Assembly (NCBI RefSeq): GCF_900496995.4
Contig: NC_044009.1
Span: 51,834,505-51,898,504 of the forward strand
Length of the DNA stretch: 64,000 bases
Direction: 5' to 3'
From: Aquila chrysaetos chrysaetos
Lineage: Eukaryota; Chordata; Aves; Accipitriformes; Accipitridae
This document shows, one piece after another, positions 33,024 through 46,265 of this stretch. Every line of letters starts with the position of its first letter. Within the stretch, counting starts at the first letter, position 1. Under the pieces are notes generated by a model. That model made no database searches. It saw only the letters and a program-made list of their open reading frames with translations, and had not been told where the DNA came from. Position numbers and translations under genes: made by a program.

Positions 33024-35227
33024 ATCACGTTGGAGGGAGACGGCAGCGTCCTCCGCCGCCTCCTCAGCGGAGGGGAGCCCGGCCGGGCCGCCTCCCCGGC
33101 GGCAAGGCGGTCTCCCGCCCTTGCCCTCTACCCCCTCCACCCCCCCGGAGGGGCATGAGGGTTGCGCGTCCCACCGTCCCTCAGCTAAACGGCGGGGAGC
33201 CGGGGCGGGGGGCTGGTGTGTGGATTTCGGCTGCGGAGCCCTGAGGCATCGCTGGTAAATAGCCCGTGGGCAGCACCCGCCTTGTAGCGTCCTGCCGAAA
33301 ACGGGAAAATCCCGGGAAGGGTAGGGAGAGGGTGGGCTGGCGAAAAGGCGGCTCGTTGCTGCACCTTCAGGGAGGGCACGAAGGCTTGGAGTCGGCCATC
33401 ACCTCCCTTCTGTTTGTGCTCTTTTTCAGCCGTCTCTTAACGTGACTGAAAGCTTGACTGGTTTGGCCTCTGGATCTTTCTGTGAAGTAAAGTGACCAAG
33501 GCTTGGCGTTCTCAGGCTAATCCTGATGAATTTGCTTTATTTATCGTTTGTTTGCCTGTTTTAAACCACATTCTCTGGGACTGTGTGTTGCATTATAAGG
33601 AATAGGTCTTCCTTCTTCGATGGGCTGTGGCGATAGGCTTAAAACATTCGGTGATAGAAAGACCCTTTGCTGATGGAGATGCTGCATTCAAAAAAATCAT
33701 TTCTGGAAGAACCCTGGAAAAGCGAGTGGCAGGCGGTGGCCACGCGGCCCTTTCCCTGGAACGGCAGCAGCCCACCATCTCGGAGGGAGCTCGCCATCTT
33801 GGGTCAGGGGGATGGGGCAGGGCCCTGGGGCAGGGGGTGGCAGCCGTCTCTCATCAAGCAGGGGGCTTCATCCTCCTTCCAAGAGATATGTGGTTGATTT
33901 ATAAACCCTTCCATATATAGATTCATAAAAATGACCCATGGCAGATGTGCCCAGAATTGGACAACAAAGTCATTGATGGGCAGTCTATAGGCAATGCCAA
34001 CTTCATTCTGCGCTAAGTGTTTAAGGGCTCTCAGTTTTTTTCAAGTCCTTTGGCTGGCCATAGCATGTGTTTGGTGAGTTGGATTGGAGCACCGACCTGA
34101 CAACTACCGCCTATCCCTCCCCCCCAAAAAAAACCCGTCTTTGGCCAGATCAGTTCCCGGATCTGACTACAACAGCTAGTGCCAGCATATGGAAAGAAGG
34201 GGAGGAGAGCTTTAGCATGCATATGAGTCAGCTTAGAGAAGTCATGAAATGTGGACTGATGTGAAGTGACTTATGGCTGCAAACATTTGCTGTGTTAGCC
34301 AGTGGGCACTCATTTTATGAAGAGATTTCAGGGAAGAGCTGCTTCGGGGAAAAAAAAACCGCTTTGATTTAAGTGATGATCAGTTTGAAGAAGAGAAAGC
34401 ACTGACTCTTCATTGAAGGGGAGAGTAAAAGGCTTTGGTTACTGAATGATCCTTCTTCATGTAGGTAACTAAAGGAAAGAGTCTCTTACTGATCTTCAGA
34501 GAGCTGCTATGACTCACTTTGTCGTGCAGATTATGTTGCTAGGACAGACTGGACTTCTTTTCATGGGAGTTGTCAGGTGGCAGGTACAAAGTGTGTGTAC
34601 TTCAGCATGAGTGGGTGAAAGGAGAGTACCACATGAATCTTTCACTAGTAGCTCTTGGATTCAGGAGCACACAATGCATCCAAGATTGTAGCCAAGCAGT
34701 GGGATGCAGCTGATTGAATTCAAGACTTACTATCTATTTAGATAATCATAATAGATGCATTGCACTCATGAACAAAATTTGGGCAATGTCTATGTCCTAG
34801 GGCGAGAAAAAAATAAAGCGTATTTCTTTCAGGTTTCCTTTAAAACTAAGCTGACTAATCTTTTAAATGTTGCCCTCAAAATTGCAAACAGACTCGTACT
34901 CATTGGCCAGAGTATTTTGTATGGTTAGCAGTCAGTCAGCGCTGACTGTTAAAGAAATTAATCCTCAGAAAATCAAAATATGCCAAATAGTTGGGGAACA
35001 AGTAGAAGCTGACTTTGTCACTTAGCAGATGTGGATTTCTACTTTCAGAGGAAAGCAGGAGGAGCTGTATAGCAGCGAAGCATTGCAGTGAAATTGGTTG
35101 GGCTCTGCGTGCACGGTTGATGAGGCCTGTGCAACAGCAGCCAGATCAAGGTTTTCAGAACTTTTGCTTTCATTGGCTATACAAATGGGATCTTGGATTG
35201 CACCCTGTTTGGATAGCAATCACCTTG

Positions 35228-35252
35228 TGCCACTGAATTCAGTGGGCATTTT
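35228..35252. repeat. Possible ancient interspersed repeat fragment
   Basis: CCACTGAATTCAGTGGGCAT resembles the palindromic 'CCATTGACTTCAATGGG' phrase common in old sauropsid repeats. A longer and clearer case lies at 60594-60660. Confidence 0.3.
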
Positions 35253-36814
35253 ACCCATGGGGTAATTATTATGGCAATTTCAAATGTCCTTATCTGTTTT
35301 TTAAGACACGTGGATGAAACTATGACCCTGTATTCGAGATTTTTTATTATTATTTTATGCCTTGACAATGGATAACTGTGTTTACTATTGCTTTATAAAC
35401 ACAAACTTGGTTACTAATGAGATGAGTAAAAGGGAGAGGTTTAGCTGGAGTAGCCAGGGAGGAGGAGGTGATTATGTTATGACCTAAGTACATCAGATTT
35501 CAGATTTAAATGTCAGAGTGGCAGGCTGTTGTCCAGTAACCGTGGTCATGTTGGGAAGTCACTGCTGATCTGAAGGAGCCTTATTCCTCCAAACTCCAGG
35601 GAATGCAGCAACGCCAATCTGTTTACATGGCCTGCTTTGGGATTTGAACTGAACAGTGTGTTTGTGATTGTTTGGTGAAGGAAATTTATTGGAGATACTG
35701 AACTGTGCCAAGTTCCTTAACTGAAATGGAGTTGACTTGGAGTTGATATGTTAATTGATTTCTATGTGTTGTGAATTTATAGTGTTAACCACATATGAAT
35801 CAGTGTGAAGGGAAAAGCATTGATTTCATAACTCTGAAGAGTCTAGCTAAAGGGGAAAATCAAGGAGTAAAATATAGCATAGAGTACAAGAAGCTTTAAA
35901 ACTTTCAGGATTTCTCTGAGCAGTCTGCATTGATACCAAACTTGTTCTTCAGGAGTCTGAAAAACTCTTGATGAGCCTAGAAATCTGAACTGGAAACTTC
36001 AAAAGAAAACCATGACCCTTCTGGCAGCGTAGGATTAGGACTCATCTACAGCAGGAAATACTCTGATTAATCTGGAAGAAGGTTTACAGCCATAAGCTTA
36101 CCTTTTATTGGTACCAAAACAACTTGACCATACCTCAGCTTCTGGACAGTAACTGTTAAGAATCTCATGGCATTACCTTCAGGGGGAGAGTATTTTGGGT
36201 CTTTTAAAGTTAGAACAGATCCAAAGAAGGAAGTAAATGGAATTTAGGTGCTTAGATCATAACTGTCATAATGAAAACCCTGCTCAGTGTCCATCTGATC
36301 CTTGAGGTACCCCAGCTGCAAAGGAGCCTTGTTCTCCAGACAGGTCTAGTAGCACCTTAATGTTGGCAGTTCTGAGTGCTTTAGCTTGATAATGCTTACA
36401 AGCCACATTCAACCACTGAGGTGTTCTGGTGGCCCATATGGTACTTTCATACTCCATCAGAATCATGTTCCACAGCTGTCCGGTTTATTTTGTGCTTTCT
36501 TTCAAAACCTGGCCAGCAGAGGCTAGTGATGCCTTCCCTGCTTGTCTTCAAAATTTGCAGAGTCTGGAAAATGGTGCATCCTTTTGTAGATTATTAGAGC
36601 CTGGAAAAAGAAATAAAATTTTAGCTTCTTCTTTAAGGACCTGCTTATGTATTCTGTTCACACATTATCACACAAATACATTCCTTAATAAGCAGGGTAC
36701 AGTCATGATTCCTGTTTATCAATGCTTTTTCTCCTGTGTTCTTTGAGGAGTTTTCACACATTCTAAGAGAGAGAACAGAGACCCCATGTCCCAGAGCAAC
36801 CAGTATCGTGTGGT

Positions 36815-36880
36815 CAGAGCACTGTTCCAGCAACTGGGAGAAACAGGTTTGACCTCTCTTCAGTGAACCCAGGTGTTCCA
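36815..36880 (+). mobile_element. Possible ancient tRNA-derived SINE (MIR/CORE-like)
   Basis: GTGTGGTCAGAGCACTGTTC followed some 20 bases later by AGGTTTGACCTC resembles the A-box/B-box spacing of MIR-like SINE heads ('GTGGTTAGAGCA ... GGTTCAAATCC'). It is strongly diverged. Confidence 0.35.
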
Positions 36881-38378
36881 ATCCTTTGCACTTTGTCCAG
36901 CAGCTAGCCTGCCTAGAGGGAATGATGATTGCTGTACCACCTCCCACCCTTAGTGATCCCTACTCAGTTACTGGAAAAAAAAAAAACTATAAACCCCAGG
37001 AAAACAGAATTTCTTCTTTCTATCCTTGGTGCAGTGCCAGGCCCTGGAGAGGGGCAGATCTGGATCTGACATTTATTGTATTCTTAGTAACTGTAGGTGA
37101 TATCTTACGCAGTGCGCAGACTTCTAAGCAGCATTGAAAATCACCATGATGATAGTTCTGGATCCCACCGCTGAGATACCAAAGTCTGTAGTTCATCAAA
37201 CCCTGATGTCAAAGGGACACCAAGAACACATGGAAGGTGGTGTCTCTAAAGAAGCTGCCTTATCTACCCTTCATTCCGCTATTTCTCCCGTATCCTGAGC
37301 ATTCGTGCAGCCACGTGGCAATCTAGACTGGGAAATGGACCAGCTTAAAAACTAACCCTGAACAAAGTTGCTCTTAGCTGGCTCATTTCAGTTCATGCTG
37401 TGGTCAAAAAACAGTGTGCCATCCCAGGAGGGGGTGGCATGCAGCAGGGTCAGTAGGCTCAGCAGGAGTGAATAACAATTTATTTCAGCGGTGCTGGCAG
37501 CGTATCATGGCTTAAAGCACTCATCAAAATACAGCCTCATTGTCTGATGTGGTATAGGGTGCCTCAGTGCCATAGAGGAGGTTCCAGATTTTGTTTCAAG
37601 GGGCCTACATTTTAGGCATGACAAAACATAGTCCTTTTTTTAGTCCTTTTTTCTAGCAAGGCAAGAGAGAAAAATATACATGACAATGAACATCCAGCAC
37701 CTTTAGATGTCAAATATCTGCCTCTCATAAATGTACAAGTCCATTTCCAACACAAGCAGAATTATGAAATAAATACTTTATACCAATTTACATTCTTTAC
37801 AGGAAGGATTCTGAAATGCGTCCAGCAAGACTTGGGAATGTTTCAGCTTCCCTAAGATGTGTGTCCCAGAACACAGTAGTATGAGGCAATGCAGTGGTTT
37901 AGTAAATAGTCCCAGCACAACCGCTAGAAAGCAAACAATGAAAAAGAAATAATCTAAGATGTGTGTTGTTATGCTTGAATCACATTCCAGTTCTTTGGCT
38001 ATAAATCACTGCATGTTAATGAAATACTTCTTTCAAATAACATTGTCAGTGTTTCAGTGAGGATTATTGGTTTATATGGGCAGAATAAATTCTAGCATGC
38101 AGGCCATTTTACACTGAGAAGACGTAAATGAGAGGGAAGGGAGAGTAGGAGAGGGGGTAGAGGAGATGTGCCTGTCAATAGTATTAGTCTGTGCTTTTAT
38201 TTCATTTGAAGAATGAATAGAAATTGATTGTTTATATTTCTTAGGAATGAAAAATGTTGCCTCTGAAAATCCCAGGTGTGTCCCAGGCTAACCACTGGCC
38301 ATAGCATGGACTGTAACAGAGGGCAAAATGTTTCTTTGGTCCGTCTCTGGCCTGAATGACAGATTCTGAAATTGTCCA

Positions 38379-38441
38379 TAAGAAAAAAAGACCTTTTCTG
38401 TTTCTTGCCAAGAAGAAAAAGATCTTTTCTGTTTCTTGTAG
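38379..38441. repeat. Tandem duplication of ~32 bp
   Basis: Two adjacent copies share CTTTTCTGTTTCTTG, each preceded by an AGAAAAA-type run (38379-38411 and 38412-38441). Confidence 0.7.
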
Positions 38442-39354
38442 TCAGCAGGATTTCTGAATGAATACTTTATCAAGATAATCTTTTGGGGAATGTTTAAGTA
38501 AGTGCCTTAGTCTCTGGAAATGCTTTTTGAAAGAGATTGTGAGGTTTCCTCCTTCTTTTAATTTCCCAAAATTATTTAATACATACCGTGCTTCATGAAA
38601 GAAACACTTAAGGTTCTGTCTTAAACAGGAAGCCATGGTACAGCTGAGATAAATTTAAAAGTAAATACATGTGAGTTAAAACATGAGAATTGCTTATGTA
38701 GAGGATATCTCTGTGCAGTAAAGTAATCCCAGTATTATATAGCTTTGGCCTTGAAATATTACTGGAAAAACTCAGAACTCTAAATGGTGAAGGAAGGTCA
38801 CTTTGCCTGAAAAACTGTTAATGAGAATTGAATGTATTAGGTTTAGTTTATAACAACACTGTTTTGGTCAGTGCATCTCAATCCCCAGTTCAGATAAACC
38901 CTAGGATTTAATAAATCATATACTGATATTCCAAGTCTTATCTTCTGTAAGTCTTAACAAACCTAACCTCACTGGGAAAATTGTTAAGTAAGTAAGAATG
39001 AAAAGCTCGCATTTTTAGAGAATGCAGCTTCTTTTTCCAACTTCTGCCTCCATCCTTAAGTCTTTTGGCAGAGCCCAAGTTGCAGAATGCTGAATAGACT
39101 GCCTGCAGATATTTGCAGGTACTTCATTTTCTTTTACCCTTTTTTTATTGAAAGGCCCAATGGGAAGCCAAGGATTGACTAATGGCTATCTCTTATTCTT
39201 CTGTGGAATATCACCACGTTCTTTCGAACAGAGAATAGATCCACAAGAAAGGCCCTCACCAGAAGTATATAGAGTAAGATGTCATGGGTTGTGCTGTTTT
39301 TCTTGTTTTTTCTGTGTTCTTGGCTTCCTGTTTTCTGTGTCCTTGTTTCTTTCT

Positions 39355-39560
39355 CGGCGAGGGGGATGGGACGGGGAGGGAGAGTGGGAGGGCGAGGGAG
39401 GGGGAGGCGGAGGTGCGGGGGAGGGAGAGGGAGAGGGAAGGAGAGGGGGAGGGAGGGGAGGGAGGGGCGGGGAGGGAAGGAGATAGGGAAAGGGGACAGG
39501 GAAGGGGAAGGGAACGGGACAGGCGAGGAGCGTGATGAGGAAAGGCGGTACAGGTGAAAG
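39355..39560 (+). repeat. G/A-rich tract, (GGGGA)n-like
   Basis: About 190 bases almost wholly G and A, in units of GGGA, GGGGA and GGGAGGGA with many G-runs of 3-5. It could form G-quadruplexes or triplex DNA. Long open frames here are composition artefacts. Confidence 0.9.
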
Positions 39561-39610
39561 TTTCCCTGTAACTTTACTTTCGATTGCCTTCCCTGTATCT
39601 AGGTCCCTTG

Positions 39611-39649
39611 TCTTTCTCTTTCCCTTTCCCTTTCCCTTTCCCTTTTTTT
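39611..39649 (+). repeat. (CTTTCC)n pyrimidine tract
   Basis: Five or so CTTTCC units, followed by T7. It is complementary in type to the GGGAAA-rich end of the G/A tract about 100 bases upstream, giving an inverted-repeat arrangement. Confidence 0.9.
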
Positions 39650-42600
39650 CCAAATAGAGCGGGGTTTAATTGTTTTGGATGAACTTGTATTTCAATTTAT
39701 TCCCGTGCTCATGCACATAAAGCAATGTTTTGAAGATAAAGACACAACAGCTGTTAGCCGAGCTCATTTCCAAATGAAGTGTTACTAACTCTTAAGAGCT
39801 CTCTTTAGTTTTTGCAGGGTTTTTTTTTTAAACACTGGGTTTTTATGCCACTGATTCTGGCTGAAGATATTTTGCTGTGTCCAGCTCTTAAATAAGTGGC
39901 TCATATTCTCTGATACTCTGTTTTAGATCTGACAAGTCATCACGGTTACATGTCAAATCAACATTAAAAATGTCTAGTGTGAAGTTAATCACAGCTGAAG
40001 ACAGCCTTAGAATACAGTGAATGAATTTGTATTTTTATTATTTCACCACAAAAAACTGACTAACACTTTTAGGGAGGAGAAAACTGTTAATAAATTCAGA
40101 TAAAAAACAGTTGTGGCAAGAAAAAAAATATATTGAAGAAGCTCAAATATTTGTTTCAACTCTTCCAAAATGAAACCGTTTATTTTTCATTTCAGACATT
40201 TTGGAAAAGAGCCATATTTCGTAATTAAATTTTTTTAAAACTTGAAATGAATTTTAAGTACTTTAAATCAAACAAAATAAAAACTTGACCCAAAATCAGT
40301 CTGTTTCACTAAAATGTCACTCTCTATTTTGAAATAACAGACAACTTTTTTTCCTTTCTGTCTTTTCTTCTTTGTGTTTGGCCAGGAAATAGAAAATTCA
40401 TGGGGTTTATTTCTTTACTTGGTTCTCCCCACAAACGTTTCTCAGTAGTTACCTTTCTCAGTATGAGTGTGCAGGCAATAACGGTCTTGTATCAAAGCGT
40501 AGGATATTCAACATGCAGTAAAGTTTCGGTAAGATTTGTATCATCCTAGCTTTGGGGGAAAGATGATTCATTCAGCTCTACAGCTTCATTACAGTGCTCT
40601 AAATTTGGGATATTTATTTTTTTATTTGATGGAGCTGTTAATATTCAGAGAGGACAGAGTATACAGTTTCTAGAATGACAGCCAGCAGTCCTTCTGCTTA
40701 CATTGCCAGCTTGATAGCTTTTAAAACACTGTGCTAAAGTTGGGCTGGGATTCCTGTAAGATACCTGGAGCTGTTCTGCAAACAACTGAGTATCAAAACC
40801 CACACATATTCCACCTATATGGAAACACGTATATGAAAAAAATGAGGAAAGCTTAAGTCACAAAGAAGTAACCAAAAATTAGGCTAATTTTCATTCGGAT
40901 AATCCATTGTGGCAATGCTATCAAGGACAGCCTTTGATTTTTTTTTTTTTTTTTCAGGCTGAATTTGTATACTTAAAGATACTGAATAATAGACTGAAGA
41001 TTCATCTTGCTTTTGGCCCAAGCGCGGATCACAGTTTTGTCACTTGAATCAGCTACACTAGGTTTGTGATAGTGCAAAGTTTTTCTAAAATTGTATACTC
41101 ATGTATATACATCTTTAAGTACAGAAATTCATGTGCCAATAAGGCACTTTCTGTAGTACTGTTTAAAGACTCCTTACACTGAGAAAAAAAATCTTTCTGA
41201 CTTACTTGTTCTTAGAACTGCAAGAATTCCCTTTTTACCTTTTCATCTTCCAGTGGCAAGAAATTCTAATTTTCCATTTATATTCCCATTTTGAATTTTT
41301 TTTCTGCAGTGCCTAGAGTGGTATTTAGTAATATTTACTGTTGGTTCTTTCTTAGCAAGATAAATATCAAATGAATATCAATCAATTATATTGTAAGTAA
41401 CAGGGAAACACAGCAGCAGCTATAATGCTGCTGAAGGTTCAGAATGACTAAGAATGTTTAAGAGCAATTAGCTGGCTTATTTTTATCCATTTTTGACACA
41501 TTGTATATGATGTTGGTTTAAAAGAACTATAGTTCATAGATGTATTTGTACAATTGAATTAATCTCTCCTGAAACGGGTTGCTTCACTTCATTTCAGAAG
41601 TAGTAGGAATAATCCATACCATTATAAAACCATTTCCAGCCAACTTGTGCAACTGGGCATTTCCAGGATTATGACACAATGCCAAGAATATTAGTTAACA
41701 CCATACTGAATGCTGTAATCACGGTATTGCATGCGTAAGGCAATGATCAGAGAAACCAGCTTGTTTCTCTTGAGCTCACAGGATGTGAATTATGCCCACG
41801 CGTATAAGCAAATCTGTAGCCTCACTCTTCTCAGATGGTTAGAAAATGGGTGACAGAGATCTAATACATCATACTAAACGAAATAAGATAAAACCCCCAA
41901 AAAGCTGGTAAAATACTGAGTCACCATGGCATTAGGAAAATTGATTTCCTCAGAAGCTGAAGCAGACAGCAGGAGGGAGGAGAGAAAATGAATGTGCAGT
42001 GGGGTAGGAAATGAGTGTTGCAGACATAAAGGGACATCTTAAGCAATGACTGCTGAGACTAATCCACTGAGTATGTTATCACCATATTCATCTATTTGGG
42101 TTTCAGAAAGGAATTTAGCATAATACTGCAAAGCAGATTAATGTGTATGGTTAGCTTTTATGGGACTGGAGGTATTGCCCTTGAGCTAGCAAGGCGACTG
42201 TAAGACCAAGGACAGATTCTGCCACTACCATACCAGTGTCTAGAATGGTAAGCTAACATTTGGTTTTCCAAAGGACATCCCTGTGGAAGATCCCTGTATT
42301 CAACTACAATGTCTGACATACCACACAAAATGAGTGAGAGAATAATAAAGCAAATGAAAAGTAATAGAGGGGGAAATCAAGAGAAAGGGTAAGAAATGGC
42401 TGTCCACTTGAGATTCACAGTGTGGGTGGACAGCTTGCCACAGAGTGGGCATGGGTGTGCGTGTTTCTGAAGAGGAAAGCAGACCTTAGCCTGGTTTTTG
42501 TAAAATGAGCCACTAGTGGTGAGGTAATGCTGCAAGGCAGCAAGAAGGCATTAGACTCAAGGAGTCTGAAGGAGATAGTGGAAGAGTGAGCCTGAACAGG

Positions 42601-45600
42601 TAGCCCCTACTGATTTAGGGATTTTCACTTTGCCCTAGATTCTAGGACCTGCCCCAGACTCTTCATGTGTTTTACATAGCTGTATTTCTGCAGCCACTGG
42701 ATAAAATGCATGATGAGTTCAGTGGCCTCCAGGTTTCCAAAGTGCTGAGTTTAGGGAGGAGTGATGCAATGCTGGGCTATCCACTTCAGTTCCACCCTGG
42801 GTCTAATAAATTCCTTTTTTAATCTATCTACCAGGAATATCAATCAGAAACAATGTATTAAGAACAGAGCAGGAGACATTTTGATGACCTCCTATAAGGA
42901 CAATTTTTCCAAAGTATTTATGTATTAGTATTTAGTATTAGTATTACCTGGCAAGATTTTCACAAGTATTTGTGCACAAACTCATGGCAGTATTTTGCTT
43001 CTGAAAATTCACTACCTGCCTAGGTACATCTTAGGGTATGAAAATAATTTTTAAAATCTAAGATGTTATGAGATGGACAAATGAATGGGTTCTAAAGTAA
43101 AACAGGTGAAAAACAGTGGTCAGATATTCAGCATATATATGCTCTGAATGCCCATTGGAGGCTCACTTGATGGAAAGGCCTTAATTCACGCACTTAAATT
43201 AGATGCTTAGAAGTATATTGTGTGAATACCTGTGCTATGTTGTATGCCAATGAAATTATAAAAATAAGAGATTAAAACAACCCTTTATGAATGCTTAGTT
43301 ACTTTAATTATAAAGAAAAAATAATTAAAATAGTAAAGGTGTTTACTTTGTAGGCAATACTCTGTCAATTTTGCAACAAATTATGCAATATCTCACTGAA
43401 AATGTAAAGTGAGTAATGTGATTTTTTTCCTGTGCTCTTTAATTTAGTTATTAGTTCATTCTGTCCACTTGGTGTATTTTAACTGTTGCCAGGATAGGGA
43501 TCATTCTCACAGTGCCAGAAAACTCTTTAGTCACATAATTAGTATAGATAAATAAACCATCAGAGAGGAAAAATATTGTTTCCTTTCTGCAGAAGTAATT
43601 ACTCACTGCAGCTTATTAACTGTCCTTTGCAGGCAGAAATAATTATTTCTACTATTTCATACATGGGAGGTTTTCTTAGAATTACCCATTTATTTAAAGC
43701 GTATAAGCTTACAGGAATGTTTATTTCCCCAAACTGCTTGAAAACAAAGTCTCTCTTGCAAAAATTGTCTCCATGTGGTTGAATGATCACCAGTGATTTG
43801 ACTCTAATCTTGCTTTCACCAATGTAAAAATAGTTAATATACAATGTTTTTTAAAAGTATTGTAATGTAAATACTAGGTGTTTCATATAAGTTTGCCTGA
43901 CACTAATATTTTTATGGACATGTTTACTAAAAAGAAGAACATAATCTTTTAAACCTCTGATTATTAGGTATTTTATGTGCATATTACAGGTGTGTATGTA
44001 TCCTTAAAATCTTCTTAATGTCTGAGCACATCCTGGCACTTCGCATAGCATAAATGTTTAGTTGATATTGGATAAAACAGCATTTTGGTAGGTAGGTTTT
44101 CTTCTGAGAACCAAACTGTTTGTCTTTGAGGTCAGATGTGACTTCAGTGTTACCAGCTGCAGGAACATGGAGGAACAGGTCTCTGTCTGTACCTGTGATT
44201 TGTACCGTGAACCCTCTCTAGGATCTTCCTCTGAGCACTGAAGCAAATTCAGCTTCCCAGCAGAAAGGAAAACTTTTCTGTAATGGCACTGCTGGAGAGC
44301 AGCTTCCAAAACATTGAGGATATTTGAACCTACATTGCTTAGCCACAATGGGCCTGTGCCAGTCAGCAGTCCGTAGGTATTTTAGGGCAACTCTGTCTTA
44401 GTGTTTCCCTTTAAAGCTGCTCCACTTCGGCTAGTAAACTAAATATTCCTTGTATCCAAGAGCAGGAGAAAAACATTCTTCTAAGAACCCTGGAAGAACA
44501 AGGCCTGGGTCATATTTTTTACTACATTGGCAGTTTGATATCTAGTATTCAGTGAACAAGACTCAAGCGTCCTACCTTTGGTCCTAAGGGACTAAATTCT
44601 GTACATCTGACATTTGCATACATTAATTTTGCAATCAAATATTAATATTTTCACATACACCCCCAAAATTGTTGCAGTTTGCTTTGCAATGGCTGGAGTT
44701 GCAAGTTATTTTTTCTTTTAGGAGTTTCTTGGCAGTCCTTGGAGCCTGTTTGTCTTGGCATCCCCCTACCATATTACCCATTCTTCAGTATCATATTCTA
44801 AAAACTGTGTTTACAACATTTTGTGATTTTTTTAATATATTTATGTATTTTTAAAATGTAAACATAGAAGAACATCCATGAGACACTTGTAAATTTTATA
44901 TCTGTATATATTTTTAATTTTGACAGGTTCAACTATTTTATTTAGAATTACTGTCACTATAGGACTTCAACTGACAAATATTTTAACTTGGCATATGTTC
45001 AGATTTTTTATAAGTGAATCCATTATACTCTCCTAACATCTGCTCTTAATAATCCCAAATATTTTTGGTTTGTTCCACTTTCACATGAAGTTTTTTGTTT
45101 GCTTTTTTTAACTAAAGCACCACTATACAGAATGGTTAATTCTTATCTCACTGATGTTGCTGATAAAAATGGGCATTGATTGCAATGAGAATTAGACTAT
45201 AAGACAAAGGAGAGTAAGTTTTAAAATATTTAGTTGTAGGACAAAATACTCTCTGAAAGATTAACTTAACACTGTGACAATAAATAGTAAAATCATTGGC
45301 CAAATAAGTTCTCACGTTATAAAATTCTTCTAAAATTGCATCATCTGAAGCATATGGGGGAGAGAAAAAGTTAGGAAATTTGATTAGAAATCTTTCCTTT
45401 AAATACAAAAAATGTGTGGCAATTTAGAAAACCTCTTTTGTAAATTCATTGGGAGGTGAGTTTCTCACTAGTCCAGAACATAAATGTAAGAGTTTCATAA
45501 ACTCTTTTCCACAGCACACCATTTCGGTAACACTTTTCAGGTTTCACTGAAACAGAAAGCATACAAGAAAAGAGAGATTTGAAAAGCAATTTAATATATT

Positions 45601-45834
45601 CAGGTAGGCCTACCAAATCTGATTGGTTTCTTTCATTTTGGATGCATTTCATACTTAAAGCATCTTGTCAAAGGCATTGTAAATGAAATAGGTATTTTAA
45701 AAACCTGACTTGTTATTTTAAAAGGAAATCTTACTAACATCAAATGCCAAACTAGGATTTTGTATAAACTGAAATGTCATCTGGAAAATATATGACTCAA
45801 TTCTGCGCTATCTGACACTGCAGAGTCTTTTGTT

Positions 45835-46265
45835 GGAGTACTATGTTTAGTTTTGGCATGACACTTCAAGAAGGATGCAGGCCACCTGGAAAGAGTACAG
45901 GGAAGAGGAACAAGAATGATCAAGAGTTGAGGAAACATGACCTACAGGAAAGATGAAAAGAACAGCCTGTTTATTTTTAAGGAGAGACCTGAAGCAAGAT
46001 ACAGTAACAGTTGTAACATTCCTGCTACAAAGAGGCAGCAAAGAATCTGTTACTCCAGTCTTCTGAAGCAAAAAGAAGAAATGGGCTGAAGTTGCAGCAG
46101 GAAAGATTTTAGTTAATACAAGAGGTTTTGGTTAAGGAAGGTGTTTAAAATGTCAGGAAGATTTAAGCACCAGGAGGCTGTGGAATTGCCATCACTGCAG
46201 GTTCATAAGAATAGGCTACACAAGTATCTGCCAGGAATAATTTGGGTGTAATTATTTCTGCCATG
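45835..46265 (+). mobile_element. Old CR1 LINE fragment
   Basis: Diverged CR1 ORF2 and tail. Recognisable pieces are AGAGTACAGGGAAGAGGAAC, the AAGGAGAGACCTGAAGCAAG-type stretch and GAGGCTGTGGAATTGCCATC. Many indels break the frame. Confidence 0.7.

Larger units (their letters stand above)
32500..33320 (-). promoter_or_regulatory. CpG island and promoter of NMI
   Basis: GC- and CpG-dense block at the 5' end of NMI. It holds a triple-GAAA ISRE, a GAS-like site, GC boxes, a G12 run (32969-32980) and a strong donor for a noncoding first exon. Open frames on both strands here are attributed to base composition. Confidence 0.87.

Noticed and set aside
32508-33140. 210-codon open frame in the NMI CpG island
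   Set aside because: Composition artefact of the same type; it has no similarity to NMI, and the splice donor at 32793 fits a noncoding first exon better.
36284-36466. Minus-strand frame that looked possibly transposon-derived
   Set aside because: No reverse transcriptase, transposase or known repeat motif could be identified.
39148-39653. Open frames in the purine tract (G/E/R-rich plus strand, P/S-rich minus strand)
   Set aside because: Simple-sequence translation products with no gene signal.
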